A stretch of 64,000 bases of DNA from Flavisolibacter tropicus. GTDB lineage: Bacteria > Bacteroidota > Bacteroidia > Chitinophagales > Chitinophagaceae. This document shows, one piece after another, positions 49,750-59,400 of this stretch (position 1 is its first letter; each line of letters begins with the position of its first letter). Under the pieces are notes generated by a model, which searched no databases, was not told the DNA's origin, and saw only the letters and a program-made list of their open reading frames with translations. Made by a program: the position numbers and the translations under genes. Where the stretch lies: the NCBI RefSeq assembly GCF_001644645.1, contig NZ_CP011390.1, positions 3,468,001 to 3,532,000 of the forward strand. The letters run 5' to 3'.

Positions 49750-50211
49750 GGAGGGAAGCTGCACGCTGCGCGCGCCGGAGGCGCGGAGAGGGAGGAACCA
49801 CGGAGGCAAGGGGGCAGGGAGGGACACAGAGAATATTGTCTGAACCGGGATTTGGGGAGATTAAGGGATTAAGGAGAAATGGCTGATGTGAGGATGGCGG
49901 ATTTTGGTTGACAGGTTAACAAGTTGATAAGTTGACAAGGAAGGGAATAATGAACAAGGAAGGGAGGAATGATGAGGGAAGGAAATGTTCAATGCTCAAT
50001 TTTCAATGTTCAATGTTCAATGGAGAGAGAAGGGAAAAGTGAGTGGTGAGTGGTGAATGGTGAGTGGTGAGGGATGAGTGGGGAGTGAGGAGTACGTTGT
50101 AGTATTGAAAGCGAGATCGATTTTCGCGAATATTGCTTTCCTTGAAAAGCACATTCTTCTCCGGTTTTTAATGGTGGCGATTATTGAAAACCTTAGTTCA
50201 TTGTGAACATT
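49750..50211. repeat. Intergenic block: A, E, H, W, D, B, C, S
   Basis: GCGCGCCGGAGGCGCGGAGA lead-in (49770-49790), E (49794-49832), H (49839-49878), W (49879-49905), D (49907-49940), partial B (49945-49975), C (49985-50025), S (50038-50098). All direct, and no K hairpin is present. About 110 bp before the next gene are unique. Confidence 0.7.
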
Positions 50212-50463
50212 TTAAGCTCCTAATGCAGGTGTAATATTGATGGTCTTTAAATAAGGTTCTAACTCATCTGTATTGGTAAAACACTTGATCCAGGTGATCG
50301 TATCGGCTTCGCTGGCAAATGCTACTTCTACATAGGATTGCGGGAGCTGAAACAGTAAGATCTCTTCTGCATCTGTATGACGGTCTGCTAAATAAACACC
50401 TTGTTCTAATAGATAACGAAAACGTTTATGCTGACAAAGTAGGGTGTGATGACGAAACAACAT
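50212..50463 (-). CDS. Small orphan protein, LEPYL family (paralogue 2)
   Basis: The 83-residue protein contains GVYLADRHTDAEEILLFQLPQSYVEVAF and DELEPYLKTINITPALGA, which line up with the proteins at 43603-43878 and 60450-60701. The N-terminus (MLFRHHTLLCQHKRFRYLLEQ) differs from both. It is predicted mixed alpha/beta and cytoplasmic. No function is known. It starts opposite the divergent gene at 50703, with a possible structured RNA between them. Confidence 0.72.
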   Translation of the reverse strand: MLFRHHTLLCQHKRFRYLLEQGVYLADRHTDAEEILLFQLPQSYVEVAFASEADTITWIKCFTNTDELEPYLKTINITPALGA

Positions 50464-50500
50464 TTACTTCCTTTACTATGTGTATTGAAAACGCAATGCC

Positions 50501-50626
50501 AAAAAGAGCGGCCATGTGTAGCTGTGAATAGTATGAAGATTGTAGACCAATGGTTGAATAGCATACACATAGCCATGGGTAAAGTGGTTCAAATTATCCA
50601 CAGCTCTACTGTAAACGGCTCTTTTT
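50501..50626. ncRNA. Candidate structured RNA between divergent genes
   Basis: AAAAAGAGC (50501-50509) can pair with GCTCTTTTT (50618-50626), and inside it AGCTGTG (50520-50526) pairs with CACAGCT (50599-50605). Together they form a long two-part stem around a 72-base loop. On the plus strand it ends in a T5 run like a terminator. The region is unique in the window and free of repeat modules. It may be a small RNA or only a strong inverted repeat in a promoter region. Confidence 0.3.
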
Positions 50627-50702
50627 GAGACAGATTAAAACTGTGTGAATCAGAAACACATATAGGCACTGGGTTTGTGGCAAACATAAAAACTCGCTGT
50701 TT

Positions 50703-50966
50703 ATGGTTATTCAAGCTGCAGTACTATATAAAGGTCTATTGGCACAATACCGGGTGCAGAAGGAAGATAGTGGTGGTTTTATAGCTCAGTTATTGTTCTA
50801 CCGGGGAAGCTCAACCGATGCGCCTCCGGGCGAGGTTCATTTTGTAAAAGATGGACGGCACTGTACCGGCGATACGGCAGAGCAGGAATTAATGGATGAC
50901 CTTTATGAAACCGTAAAGACAAGGTTTGGCATTTTTTTAAGTCGCGCCAACGGCTATCGTTTATAA
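50703..50966 (+). CDS. Uncharacterised 87-aa protein
   Basis: The ATG at 50703 begins MVIQAAVLYKGLLAQYRVQKEDSG and the protein ends RFGIFLSRANGYRL. It is compact, cytoplasmic, mixed alpha/beta, with FIAQLLFYRGSSTDAPPGEVHFVKDGRHC in the middle. No family is recognised. The frame has normal codon use and lies in module-free DNA, which supports it being a gene. It is divergent from the LEPYL paralogue at 50212. Confidence 0.65.
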   Translation: MVIQAAVLYKGLLAQYRVQKEDSGGFIAQLLFYRGSSTDAPPGEVHFVKDGRHCTGDTAEQELMDDLYETVKTRFGIFLSRANGYRL

Positions 50967-51536
50967 AGAATTGAAACCGCAATAATTTATTGATCAGGTG
51001 GATGTGCGAAGGTGGAAAAGGTAGTCGAAAGACTGCCTTTTTAGTTGACCGCGTGTAGGCAAAGCGCTTCGCGCTTTACTGTTTCACGCAGAGGCGCAGG
51101 GAGCGCTGGATGCGCCTTTGGCGTGGAGAGGGAGGAACCACGGAGGCGCGGGGACAGGGAGAGGCACAGAGGGAGTTGTCTGAACCGGGATTTGGGGAGA
51201 TTTTGGGATTAGGGAGAAATGGCGGATGTGAAGATGACGGATGGCTGATTTAGGTTGAAAAGTTAACAAGTTAAAAAGTTGATAAGTTGACAGGGAAAGG
51301 AATACGGAACAAGGAAGGAAGAAGGGTTTCACGCAAAGACGCGAAGAAGAGAAGACGCGAAGAGGTGACTAGCTATATACAAAGAAGCACTCCGGGTAAA
51401 GAGTGCTTCTTTGTATAAGAATGTTTTATTCATTGCGATGCTTCGCGTCTTTGCGTGAAATATACTGCTTGCAGCGTGTAGCTTACAGCTTGCGGCTTCC
51501 TTCTCATAGCTCGTAGCTCACTGCTCGCAGCTTCTA
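50967..51536. repeat. Convergent intergenic block: E, H, W, D, F, K, inverted F and A
   Basis: GCGCTTTACTGTTTCACGC and the GCGCCTTTGGCGTGGAGAGG lead-in, E (51135-51172), H (51177-51215), W (51218-51250), D (51252-51292), F (51325-51365), K hairpin (51376-51416), inverted F (51440-51462) and inverted A (51470-51495). No gene. Confidence 0.72.
51376..51416. terminator. K hairpin between convergent genes
   Basis: The stem ACAAAGAAGCACTC with GAGTGCTTCTTTGT is longer than in other copies. It lies between convergent genes and can serve both. Confidence 0.8.
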
Positions 51537-52631
51537 TCACTGCACGGCTTCCCACCAACCTACGGGAGCGTTTAGCTTTCCTTGTTTTACTACTTCGCCA
51601 ATCATAGGGAGCAGCAAGGGCATGTGGCGGCGGTCGGCTTCCTGCTGTACGCGTATAGCCGGCTCGCGCCAGGAATGGTTGGCCAGTGCAAACTTGGACC
51701 AATGGACCGGCAATAAACGCTTGGCCTTTAGGTCTATAGCGGCCTGCACGGTTTCTTCCGGCATCATGTGTATGTATTTCCACGCGGGGTCGTACTGGCC
51801 ATTCTCCAGGATCACTAAGTCAAACGGCCCGAACTTGTCGCCAATGGTTTTGAAGTGGGTGTCGTATCCTGAGTCGCCACCTAAGTAGATGCGCCTGGTA
51901 GGCGTGATCAAAACGAAGGATAGCCAGAGTGTTTCATTGCGCTTGAAGCGGCGCCCTGAAAAATGACGTGCCGGCGCCGTATGCACTACAAAACCGGGAT
52001 CGAGTGTTTCCTCTTCGTACCAGTCTTTTTCAACCAGCTGCGCCGGACTATACCCCCAATGTTCCAGGTGCGCACCCACCCCTAGTCCCGTAATGACTTT
52101 TTTTACCTTGGGCTGTAGCTTTACAATGGTCTCGTAGTCCAGGTGGTCGTAATGATCGTGCGATAAAAAAAGGTAATCGATGGGCGGCAAGTCGTCTACG
52201 GTATAGACATCTGTCCCTTTAAAACTGGGTGTGGTAAACTTTAAAGGTGAAGCGTGACCACTCAGTACAGGGTCTACCAATATTCGTTTACCGTCTAGCT
52301 GCAGGTAGTAAGAGGAATGCCCAAACCATACCAATACGTTTTCTGCCGGATCTATCTGCTTCAGCTCCTGCTTTTGAGTGGGCACATTCTCTTCCGGCTT
52401 GCTTTGTTCCTTGCGTTCAAACAAAAACTTCTTGATCACACCGGTGTAGGAATACCCCTCGGTAAGGGCAGGTGTAGGACTCTGGTTTTGAAACTGCCCG
52501 TTCTTATAGTGCGGCGACTGCTGCATGCGTGCTAACCGGGCGCCGGTAGCGGCCTTTCCAAATATGGGCTGCTGCATGTATAAATACACGACAGCAATAA
52601 ACCCTATTACAATTAGAAGAAAGATTATCAT
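51537..52631 (-). CDS. MBL-fold metallohydrolase (NAPE-PLD-like)
   Basis: The 364-residue protein has an N-terminal membrane anchor (MIIFLLIVIGFIAVVYLYM). The metallo-beta-lactamase core has VWFGHSSYYLQLDGKRILVDPVLSGHASP, LSHDHYDHLD (HxHxDH), HWGYSP, LGGDSGYDTHF and LPVHWSKFAL. That order of metal ligands is typical of the NAPE-PLD/UlaG-like branch, which includes lipid phosphodiesterases. It is likely an inner-membrane or periplasm-facing enzyme. The substrate is unknown. Confidence 0.88.
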   Translation of the reverse strand: MIIFLLIVIGFIAVVYLYMQQPIFGKAATGARLARMQQSPHYKNGQFQNQSPTPALTEGYSYTGVIKKFLFERKEQSKPEENVPTQKQELKQIDPAENVLVWFGHSSYYLQLDGKRILVDPVLSGHASPLKFTTPSFKGTDVYTVDDLPPIDYLFLSHDHYDHLDYETIVKLQPKVKKVITGLGVGAHLEHWGYSPAQLVEKDWYEEETLDPGFVVHTAPARHFSGRRFKRNETLWLSFVLITPTRRIYLGGDSGYDTHFKTIGDKFGPFDLVILENGQYDPAWKYIHMMPEETVQAAIDLKAKRLLPVHWSKFALANHSWREPAIRVQQEADRRHMPLLLPMIGEVVKQGKLNAPVGWWEAVQ

Positions 52632-53144
52632 CGGTTGATAAAGCTACAAGGTTTGAGCCAGCTGCGAGCAGAGCGCGCCAGGGCGCGAAGAGGGAGGAAC
52701 CACGAAGACACGGGGACAGGGAGGGACACAGAGGGAATTGTCTGAACCGGGATTTGGGGAGATTCAGGGATTAGGGAGAAATGGCTGATGTGAAGATGGC
52801 GGATGGCTGATTTAGGTTGACAGGTTAACAAGTTGATAAGTTGACGGGGAAAGGAGAAGAATATTGAACAAGGAAGGAAGAAATTCGAAATGGGAAATGC
52901 GAAATTCGAAAGGGAGAAGGGTTTCACGCAAAGGCGCAAAGAGGAAAAGGCGCAAAGAAAGCTAAGAGAGAAAAGAGCGTAAGAAGAAAAAGAGAATGGT
53001 TATAAAGAAAAGGCACTCCACTAAGGGAGTGCCTTTCTTATGTAATTCTGTTTGATCTTCTGGATTTGAGTGCTGGCTCTCCTCCCCTTTGGGGAGGCCG
53101 GGAGGGGCCGCTTGCAGCGTGCAGCTTACAGCTTGCAGCTTTTC
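52632..53144. repeat. Intergenic block: E, H, W, D, B, G, F, K, inverted J and A
   Basis: GCGCGCCAGGGCGCGAAGAG lead-in (52671-52690), E (52694-52732), H (52740-52778), W (52781-52812), D (52815-52848), partial B, G (52882-52915), F (52921-52958), K hairpin (53005-53040), inverted J (53082-53110) and inverted A (53110-53140). No gene. Confidence 0.75.
53005..53040. terminator. K hairpin
   Basis: AAAGGCACTCC pairs with GGGAGTGCCTTT. On the minus strand it would terminate the reductase gene ending at 53145. Confidence 0.75.
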
Positions 53145-53900
53145 TTACATATACAAGCCACCGTCTACGCTAAGTACCTGGCCGGTTACATAGGCGCTTA
53201 GGTCTGAGGCTAGGAACAGGGTTACATTGGCGATATCTTCGGAAGAGCCAAAGCGACCTAGAGGAATACCTGCTTTGTATTTATCGGCCTGCTCGCCGTC
53301 TTTTAAATAACCTGTCATATCGGTTTCCACAAAACCAGGCGCAATAGCATTGCAACGGATGTTGCGGCTGCCTAATTCTTTGGCTACTGATTTGGTAAAG
53401 CCCAGGATACCTGCTTTAGAAGCGGCATAGCTACCCTGACCCGCATTACCCATTAAACCAATGACAGAGCTCATATTGATGATGCTTCCGCTTTTGGCTT
53501 TCATCATGGGGCGAATCACCTGCTTGGTCATATTGAAGACGCTTTTCAGGTTGATGTCCATTACATCATCCCACTGCTCGGGCGTCATACGCAACAACAA
53601 GTTGTCTTTAGAGATACCGGCGTTGTTTACCAGCACGTCTACTGTACCGAACTCTTTTACCACGTCGTTTACAAAGGTCTCACACTCCGCAAACTCACCG
53701 GCATTGCTACGGTAGGCCTTGGCTTTTACGCCTAGGGCGGTAAGTTTTTCTTCTAACACCTTCGCTTTTTCTGCACTGCTTTCACTAACATAGGTAAAAG
53801 CGATATGTGCTCCGTGCTCCGCTAATTTGAGAGCTACACCCTCACCAATGCCACGCGCTGCACCGGTAACAATAACAACTTTGTTTTCTAAAAGCTTCAT
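53145..53900 (-). CDS. fabG: 3-oxoacyl-[acyl-carrier-protein] reductase
   Basis: Starting at the ATG complementary to 53898-53900 (MKLLENKVVIVTGAARGIGEG) the protein has 251 residues, the normal FabG length; a longer frame into repeat DNA is rejected. It shows the NADP motif TGAARGIG (residues 12-19), NNAG (92-95) and the catalytic S145, Y158 and K162 in SSVIGLMGNAGQGSYAASKAG. FabG reduces 3-oxoacyl-ACP in fatty acid elongation. No other fab gene is adjacent, so a role as a specialised short-chain reductase is possible, but the sequence is close to genuine FabG. Confidence 0.9.
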   Translation of the reverse strand: MKLLENKVVIVTGAARGIGEGVALKLAEHGAHIAFTYVSESSAEKAKVLEEKLTALGVKAKAYRSNAGEFAECETFVNDVVKEFGTVDVLVNNAGISKDNLLLRMTPEQWDDVMDINLKSVFNMTKQVIRPMMKAKSGSIINMSSVIGLMGNAGQGSYAASKAGILGFTKSVAKELGSRNIRCNAIAPGFVETDMTGYLKDGEQADKYKAGIPLGRFGSSEDIANVTLFLASDLSAYVTGQVLSVDGGLYM

Positions 53901-54558
53901 TGATCTGGTTTTAATGGCAGCAAATGTAGTGATTTGAGTGGAGAGAGGCTGTACGCTGTATGCAGAGCGCGCCAGGGCGCGAAGAGGGAAGAACCACAGA
54001 GACAGGGGGACAGGGAGGGACACAGAGGGAAAGACAGTGGTGAATGGTCAATGGTGAGTGAGGGAAGCTGCAAGCTATACGCTGCACGCTGCACGCTAAA
54101 CAGCCGAGGAAAAGGAATATTGAACAAGGAACAAGGAAGGATGAAGGAAGAAGGGAAGATGCAAGGCACAAGGTTCAAGAAACAAGGGACAAGGGAGGGA
54201 CACACAGAGAATTGGGCCGCAAAGACGCGAAGACGCGAAGAGCCGCTAAGAATATTGAACAAGGAAGGAGGAAGGAAGAAGTAGGAAAAATTCGAAAGGG
54301 GAAATGCGAAAGGCAGAAGGAAGAAGGTTTCACGCAGAGGCGCGGGGAGCGCAGAGAAAGGAGAACAGTTTCACGCAAAGGCGCAAAGATGAAAAGGCGC
54401 CAAGAAGCTAAGAAAGGAGGAGGAGAAGAAAAAGAGGTTCGATATAAAACAAAAGCACTCCTTCAGGTGGAGTGCTTTTGTTTTATAGTCCAATTTATTC
54501 TTTGCGATTCTTACTCCGCGTCTCTGCGTCTCTGCGTGAAACCCGCTGCTTGCAGCGC
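53901..54558. repeat. Intergenic block: A, E, S, A, B, F, G, F, K, inverted F
   Basis: GCGCGCCAGGGCGCGAAGAG lead-in (53966-53985), E (53990-54028), S (54036-54062), A (54065-54104), B (54114-54145), F-like GCAAAGACGCGAAGACGCGA (54219-54238), B (54250-54270), G (54287-54312), F (54370-54403), K hairpin (54447-54484), inverted F (54510-54542). No gene. Confidence 0.72.
54447..54484. terminator. K hairpin
   Basis: AAAACAAAAGCACTCC pairs with GGAGTGCTTTTGTTTT, the longest K stem in the window. On the minus strand it would end the permease gene transcript. Confidence 0.8.
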
Positions 54559-55644
54559 TTAAATCTTTCCCTTTACATTGAGCGCATCGCGGAGGCCGTT
54601 GCCTAAGAGGTTGAAGGCTAGTACTAAGATCATGATGGCGAAGCCGGGCGCCAGGGCCAGCATGGGGTTTTGTGTGATTATGAAGTTGTAGTTTTCTTTG
54701 ATCATCAGTCCCCAGCTAGGTTGCGGGGGCTGTACCCCTACCCCTAAAAAGCTCAGACCGGCTTCAATAACAATAGCCGATGCAAAGTTGGAAGCGGCAA
54801 TAACCAGGATGGGTCCCAGGATATTGGGCAGAATATGGCGGCCAATAATGCGGGCATGCGAGAAGCCTAGTGCTTTGGCAGCTTCTACATATTGCAGCTC
54901 GCGCGTGCTTAGTACCTGGCCGCGCACCAGGCGGGCCACATTTACCCACATGGTCAGGCCAACAGCAATGAATACCTGCCAGAAACCCTTACCTAATAAA
55001 AGGGTAATAGCAAATACTAAAAGCAACGTGGGAATGCTCCAGATCACATTGATCAACCACATGATAATATCATCGGTGCGCCCACGAAAGTAGCCGGCTG
55101 CCGCGCCTAAAATGATGCCCACCGTTAAAGAGATAAACACCGTGATCAGGCCCACACTTAAACTAATGCGTGTACCAATGATCAGGCGACTGAGAATATC
55201 GCGGCCATAACTATCTGTACCCAGCCAAAACTGGCGGGTAATGATAGGTGCATCTGCTAACGCTTTTTTGTGATAGCTAATGCGCTCGGTGAGTCCTTCA
55301 TCAATGAAGCGTTGCGCTACTACACTATCGCCGGTAACACTGGCTTGGGTAACCGGAATATAGTCGTACTGGTCTTGCTTACCCGAAACTGCCTGTTGCA
55401 ATACCGAGGTATTACTGGCATCCACTTTTTTAACCAGCAGGAAGGTTTGCGTAAAGCCTGGCTTTTCACCGCCAATCTCCAGGATGATACGATTGGCAAA
55501 AGGTGAAGGATCGGGGGCGATGAAATACCCAAACAAGGCAATGAAAATGGCCAACACAATCAAGACAAGGCCTACCATTGCTGCTTTATTCTTTTTTAAG
55601 CGTCGCCAGGCTGCCTGCCAGAAAGAAAGTGAGGTCTCATTCAT
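54559..55644 (-). CDS. Peptide/nickel-type ABC transporter permease (OppC/DppC family)
   Basis: Starting at MNETSLSFWQAAWRRLKKNK (ATG complementary to 55642-55644) the protein has 361 residues. It has the OppC N-terminal helix, six membrane helices and the ABC-binding EAA loop YVEAAKALGFSHARIIGRHILPN. The ~90 residues between the first and second helices (FANRIILEIGGEKPGF...FIDEGLTERISYHKKALADAPIITRQFWLGTDSYGRD) are longer than in E. coli DppC. No OppB, binding protein or ATPase gene is next to it, so it is an orphan permease in this window. Confidence 0.88.
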   Translation of the reverse strand: MNETSLSFWQAAWRRLKKNKAAMVGLVLIVLAIFIALFGYFIAPDPSPFANRIILEIGGEKPGFTQTFLLVKKVDASNTSVLQQAVSGKQDQYDYIPVTQASVTGDSVVAQRFIDEGLTERISYHKKALADAPIITRQFWLGTDSYGRDILSRLIIGTRISLSVGLITVFISLTVGIILGAAAGYFRGRTDDIIMWLINVIWSIPTLLLVFAITLLLGKGFWQVFIAVGLTMWVNVARLVRGQVLSTRELQYVEAAKALGFSHARIIGRHILPNILGPILVIAASNFASAIVIEAGLSFLGVGVQPPQPSWGLMIKENYNFIITQNPMLALAPGFAIMILVLAFNLLGNGLRDALNVKGKI

Positions 55645-56440
55645 GCAGGGAAGATAGGAAGAAGCGGTGAATGGTGAGAGGGAAGCAGCAAGCTGCGCGC
55701 GCCGGGGGCGCGGAGAGGGAGGAACCACGGAGGCACAGGGGGCAGGGAGGGACACAGAGAATATTGTCTGAACCGGGATTTGGGGAGATTAAGGGATTAA
55801 GGAGAAATGGCTGATGTGAGGATGGCTGATTTGGGTTGACAGGTTAACAAGTTGAAAAGTTGACAAGGAAGGAAGAGGGAAGAAGTAGGAAAAATTCGAA
55901 AGGGGAAATTCGAAATGCGAAAGGATGAAAGAAGGAATGTTCAATGCTCAACGATCAATGATCAAGGCACAAGGAAGAATGAGTGATGAGTGATGAGAGG
56001 AGGAATGGAAATATTGAACAAGGAACAAGGAAGGATGAAGGAAGAAGGAGAAACTGGGAGAGGGAAGCTGCAAGCTATACGCTGCACGCTGCACGCTAAA
56101 CAGCCGGAAAGGGTTGACAGGTTAACAAGTTGAGAAGTTGACAGGTTGATAAGAAATGAAGAAGGGTTTCACGCAAAGACGCAAAGAGGAAAAGACGCAA
56201 AGAAGTGACTGGCTATAATGAAAAAGCGCCCACTAAAGGAGTGCTTTTTCTTATAGGTATGTTTACTCTTCTGGCTTTGTGCTTGGGTCTCCTCCCCTTC
56301 GGGGAGGCCGGGAGGGGCCGCTTGCAGCATGTAGCTTACAGCGTGCAGCTTCTCTCTCCATCTGCGGTCTAAAAAGATATACTACAAACCGTTAGAACCC
56401 GTATCTTAATTGTTATAACACTTTTCACTAAATACACTAT
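55645..56440. repeat. Divergent intergenic block: A, E, H, W, D, G, C, B, A, D, F, K, inverted J and A
   Basis: GCGCGCCGGGGGCGCGGAGA (55698-55717), E (55722-55760), H (55767-55805), W (55806-55832), D (55834-55866), G (55890-55925), C (55936-55965), B (56012-56045), A (56064-56106), D (56114-56152), F (56166-56200), K hairpin (56221-56254), inverted J (56290-56320), inverted A (56321-56352). About 85 bp before 56441 look unique. Both genes point outward. Confidence 0.75.
56221..56254. repeat. K hairpin (degenerate) in a divergent region
   Basis: AAAAAGCGCCCAC and GGAGTGCTTTTTC form an imperfect stem (one arm reads GCGCCC where others have GCACTCC). It lies between outward-pointing genes. Confidence 0.6.
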
Positions 56441-59400
56441 ATGAGAAAACTGCTTGCCGCTGCCCTGGGTAGTGGATTGGCTGTTGCCGCATGGGGACAG
56501 GCCATTCCCGTTCCACCCTCACCGGAGACACTGCCCAAAGATTCTTTTGTCTTTACCAAGTTTAAAGACCTGCCTCTTAAGCCTAACCGAACCATTAACC
56601 TAAAAACGTCGGAAGGAACCTGGACCTCCGTGGATATCAGTCCTGATGGTAAGACCTTGCTGTTTGACCTGATGGGCGATATTTATACCGTGCCCATTAC
56701 AGGTGGGCAAGCTACGGCCGTTACTACGGGTATTGCCTTTGATGTACGTCCCCGGTTTAGTCCCGATGGCAAGCGCATCTTATTCATTTCCGACAGAAGT
56801 GGTTCAGACAACCTTTGGTACATTGACCGTGAGAAAAAAGACACGGTGCAATTGACCAAGGAATCGAACCAGGATTTCCCTGGCGCCGCCTGGACGCCCG
56901 ATGGTGAATACATTGTTTACTCAAAAGGACGCCGCATTCCGCAGCTGTTTATGATCCATAAAAACGGTGGTGGCGGTATCCAGTTGATCGACGGACCAGT
57001 AGGCATGAAGACCATTGACCCCGCTGTAGGTGCCGATGGTCGTTTTGTCTACTTCTCCCGCCGCTTTGGCTCCTGGAACTACAATGCCCAATTACCGCAA
57101 TACGAGATTGGCGTGTACGACCGCGAGAATGCCAAGACCACCACTATCACCTCCCGCTACGGATCGGCCTTTACTCCGGTTCTATCTGCCGATGGCAAGT
57201 GGATGGTGTATGGTAGCCGTTATGAAGACAAGACCGGTTTAGTGCTACGCAACCTGCAGAGCGGTGAAGAAAAATGGCTGGCCTACCCTGTACAGCGCGA
57301 CGACCAGGAATCGATTGCTACGATGGGCGTTTTGCCTGCTATGGCCTTTACACCGGACAGCAAAGAAGTGATGGCTTCTTATGGTGGTAAGATCTATCGT
57401 ATACCTGTAGACGGCGGTAAACCTACCGAAGTAGCGTACGAAGTAAATGCTGCCTTGGAGATAGGCCCTAGCGTGGTATTCAAATACCCTATTAAAGATA
57501 CTACCCGTGCTCTGGTGACCCAGATCCGCGATGCGGTGCCTTCACCCGATGGTAAGCGCCTGGCCTTTACCGCACTGGATCGTTTGTACGTGATGGACTA
57601 TCCAAAAGGTACTCCCGTACGCGTAACAACCAATGAGTTTACTGAGGCCAACCCGGCCTGGTCGCCCGATGGCCAATACATTGTGTTCAGCACCTGGAAA
57701 GACGATGGCGGTCATTTGTACCGTGTGAACACCAAGGGTAAACCGGTGGTACAAAAGCTGACCTCAGAACCAGGTTTATATCAAACACCGGTATATACCA
57801 ACAGTGGTGATAAAATCGTTTTCGTACGCAACAACAACGAGCGCTTCCGCGAATCGGTAAGTCCGTTTGTAGATGGTGCTGAAGATGAAATAGGCTGGAT
57901 ACCGGCCAATGGTGGCAAGGTGACTATTATTGACCGCGCCCGCGACCGTTACAACCCGCATTTTGTAAAAGGTGAAGACAGCCGCATTTACCTGAATACG
58001 TATGGCAACCTGGTTTCCATTAAGTGGGATGGCAGCGATGAAAAAACCATTGCCAAGGTGACGGGTATTACTACCTATGGTACGATCAAGTACGTGAACG
58101 GTCGCCCGGCACCCGACGGGGCTTGCATACTGGTAGATGATCAACATGATGATGCCAAAGAGGTAAATCCACCTTCACCCGCAGCCAACATCCGCATGTC
58201 GCCTACTGGCAACCGCGCCCTGGCCCAGGTGAACAACGAGATCTACGTAGTAACCATCCCTAAGGCTGGTAAAACCGCCAATATCTCCTTAGCCGATGCC
58301 GGTAGCGCCCAGTTCCCGGCACGCAAGCTGACTGAACTAGGCGGTGAATTTCCCACCTGGGACAATGATGGTAAACGCATTCACTGGAGCTTAGGTCGCT
58401 CGCATTGGGTATATGATGTAGACAAGGCCCAGGCGTTTGATGACAGTCTTCGCATTGCCAAGCGTGATAAAGAGCGCCGCACGGCCGATTCACTGGCGCG
58501 TGTAAAAGCAGATACTACCGCTAAGAATGGATTAGCTGATATAAAGAAAGACGGTTTACCAAAAGACAGCACGGCTGCCAAGGACAGCACGCTGGCGAAA
58601 AAGACCGAGAAAAAAGAAGACCCTGCCTATAAAGGGGAAGAGTCTGAGATCACCTTGTACTACGACCGTGATATGCCTAAGGGTTCCATCCTGTTGAGCG
58701 GCGGACGCGTTATTACCATGAAGGGCGATGAGGTATTGGAAGATGCCGATGTACTGATCGTAGACAACCGCATTAAAGCCATTGGTAAAAAAGGAACGCT
58801 TACGGTACCCGCCGGCGCCAAGGTGATGGATATGAAGGGCAAGACCATTACGCCGGGCTTTGTAGATGTACACGCCCATATGTGGCCGCAGTGGGGTATC
58901 CATAAAAACGATGTATGGATCTATGCCGCTAACCTGGCGTATGGTGTAACTACCACCCGTGACCCACAAACCGCTACTACTGATGTACTGACCTATTCTG
59001 ATATGGTGGATGCCGGTAAGATCACAGGACCACGTATTTTCTCTACCGGTCCTGGTGTGGGCTTCTGGGCCTATAATGTAAAAGACTCTGCACAGGCCGA
59101 AAGCATTCTGCGCCAGTACAGCAAGTACTACAACACCAAGTACATTAAAATGTACCTGACCGGTAACCGCAAACAGCGTCAGTGGATCATTAACGCAGCG
59201 GCTCACCAGGGCCTGATGCCAACAACCGAAGGTGGCTTGGATTTCAAACTGAACATGACCAACCTGATAGATGGTTATCCGGGTCATGAGCATGCTATTC
59301 CTATCTACCCGCTTTATAACGATGTGGTAAAAACCATTGCTGCTACCAAGATGGCGGTAACACCAACCCTGTTGGTATCGTATGGTGGTCCTTGGGCAGA

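Noticed and set aside
50760..50830. tRNA-like pattern (TATAGCTCAG followed by GTTCTACCGG)
   Set aside because: The acceptor stem and anticodon arm cannot be formed and the stretch is inside the 87-aa coding frame.
53901..54023. N-terminal extension of the FabG frame (41 extra residues)
   Set aside because: The extra codons are module E/A repeat; FabG proteins begin at the NADP-binding strand as in MKLLENKVVIVTG.
55645..55755. N-terminal extension of the OppC-like permease
   Set aside because: The upstream codons translate module E (SVVPPSPRPRRAQ); the ATG at 55644 fits the family.
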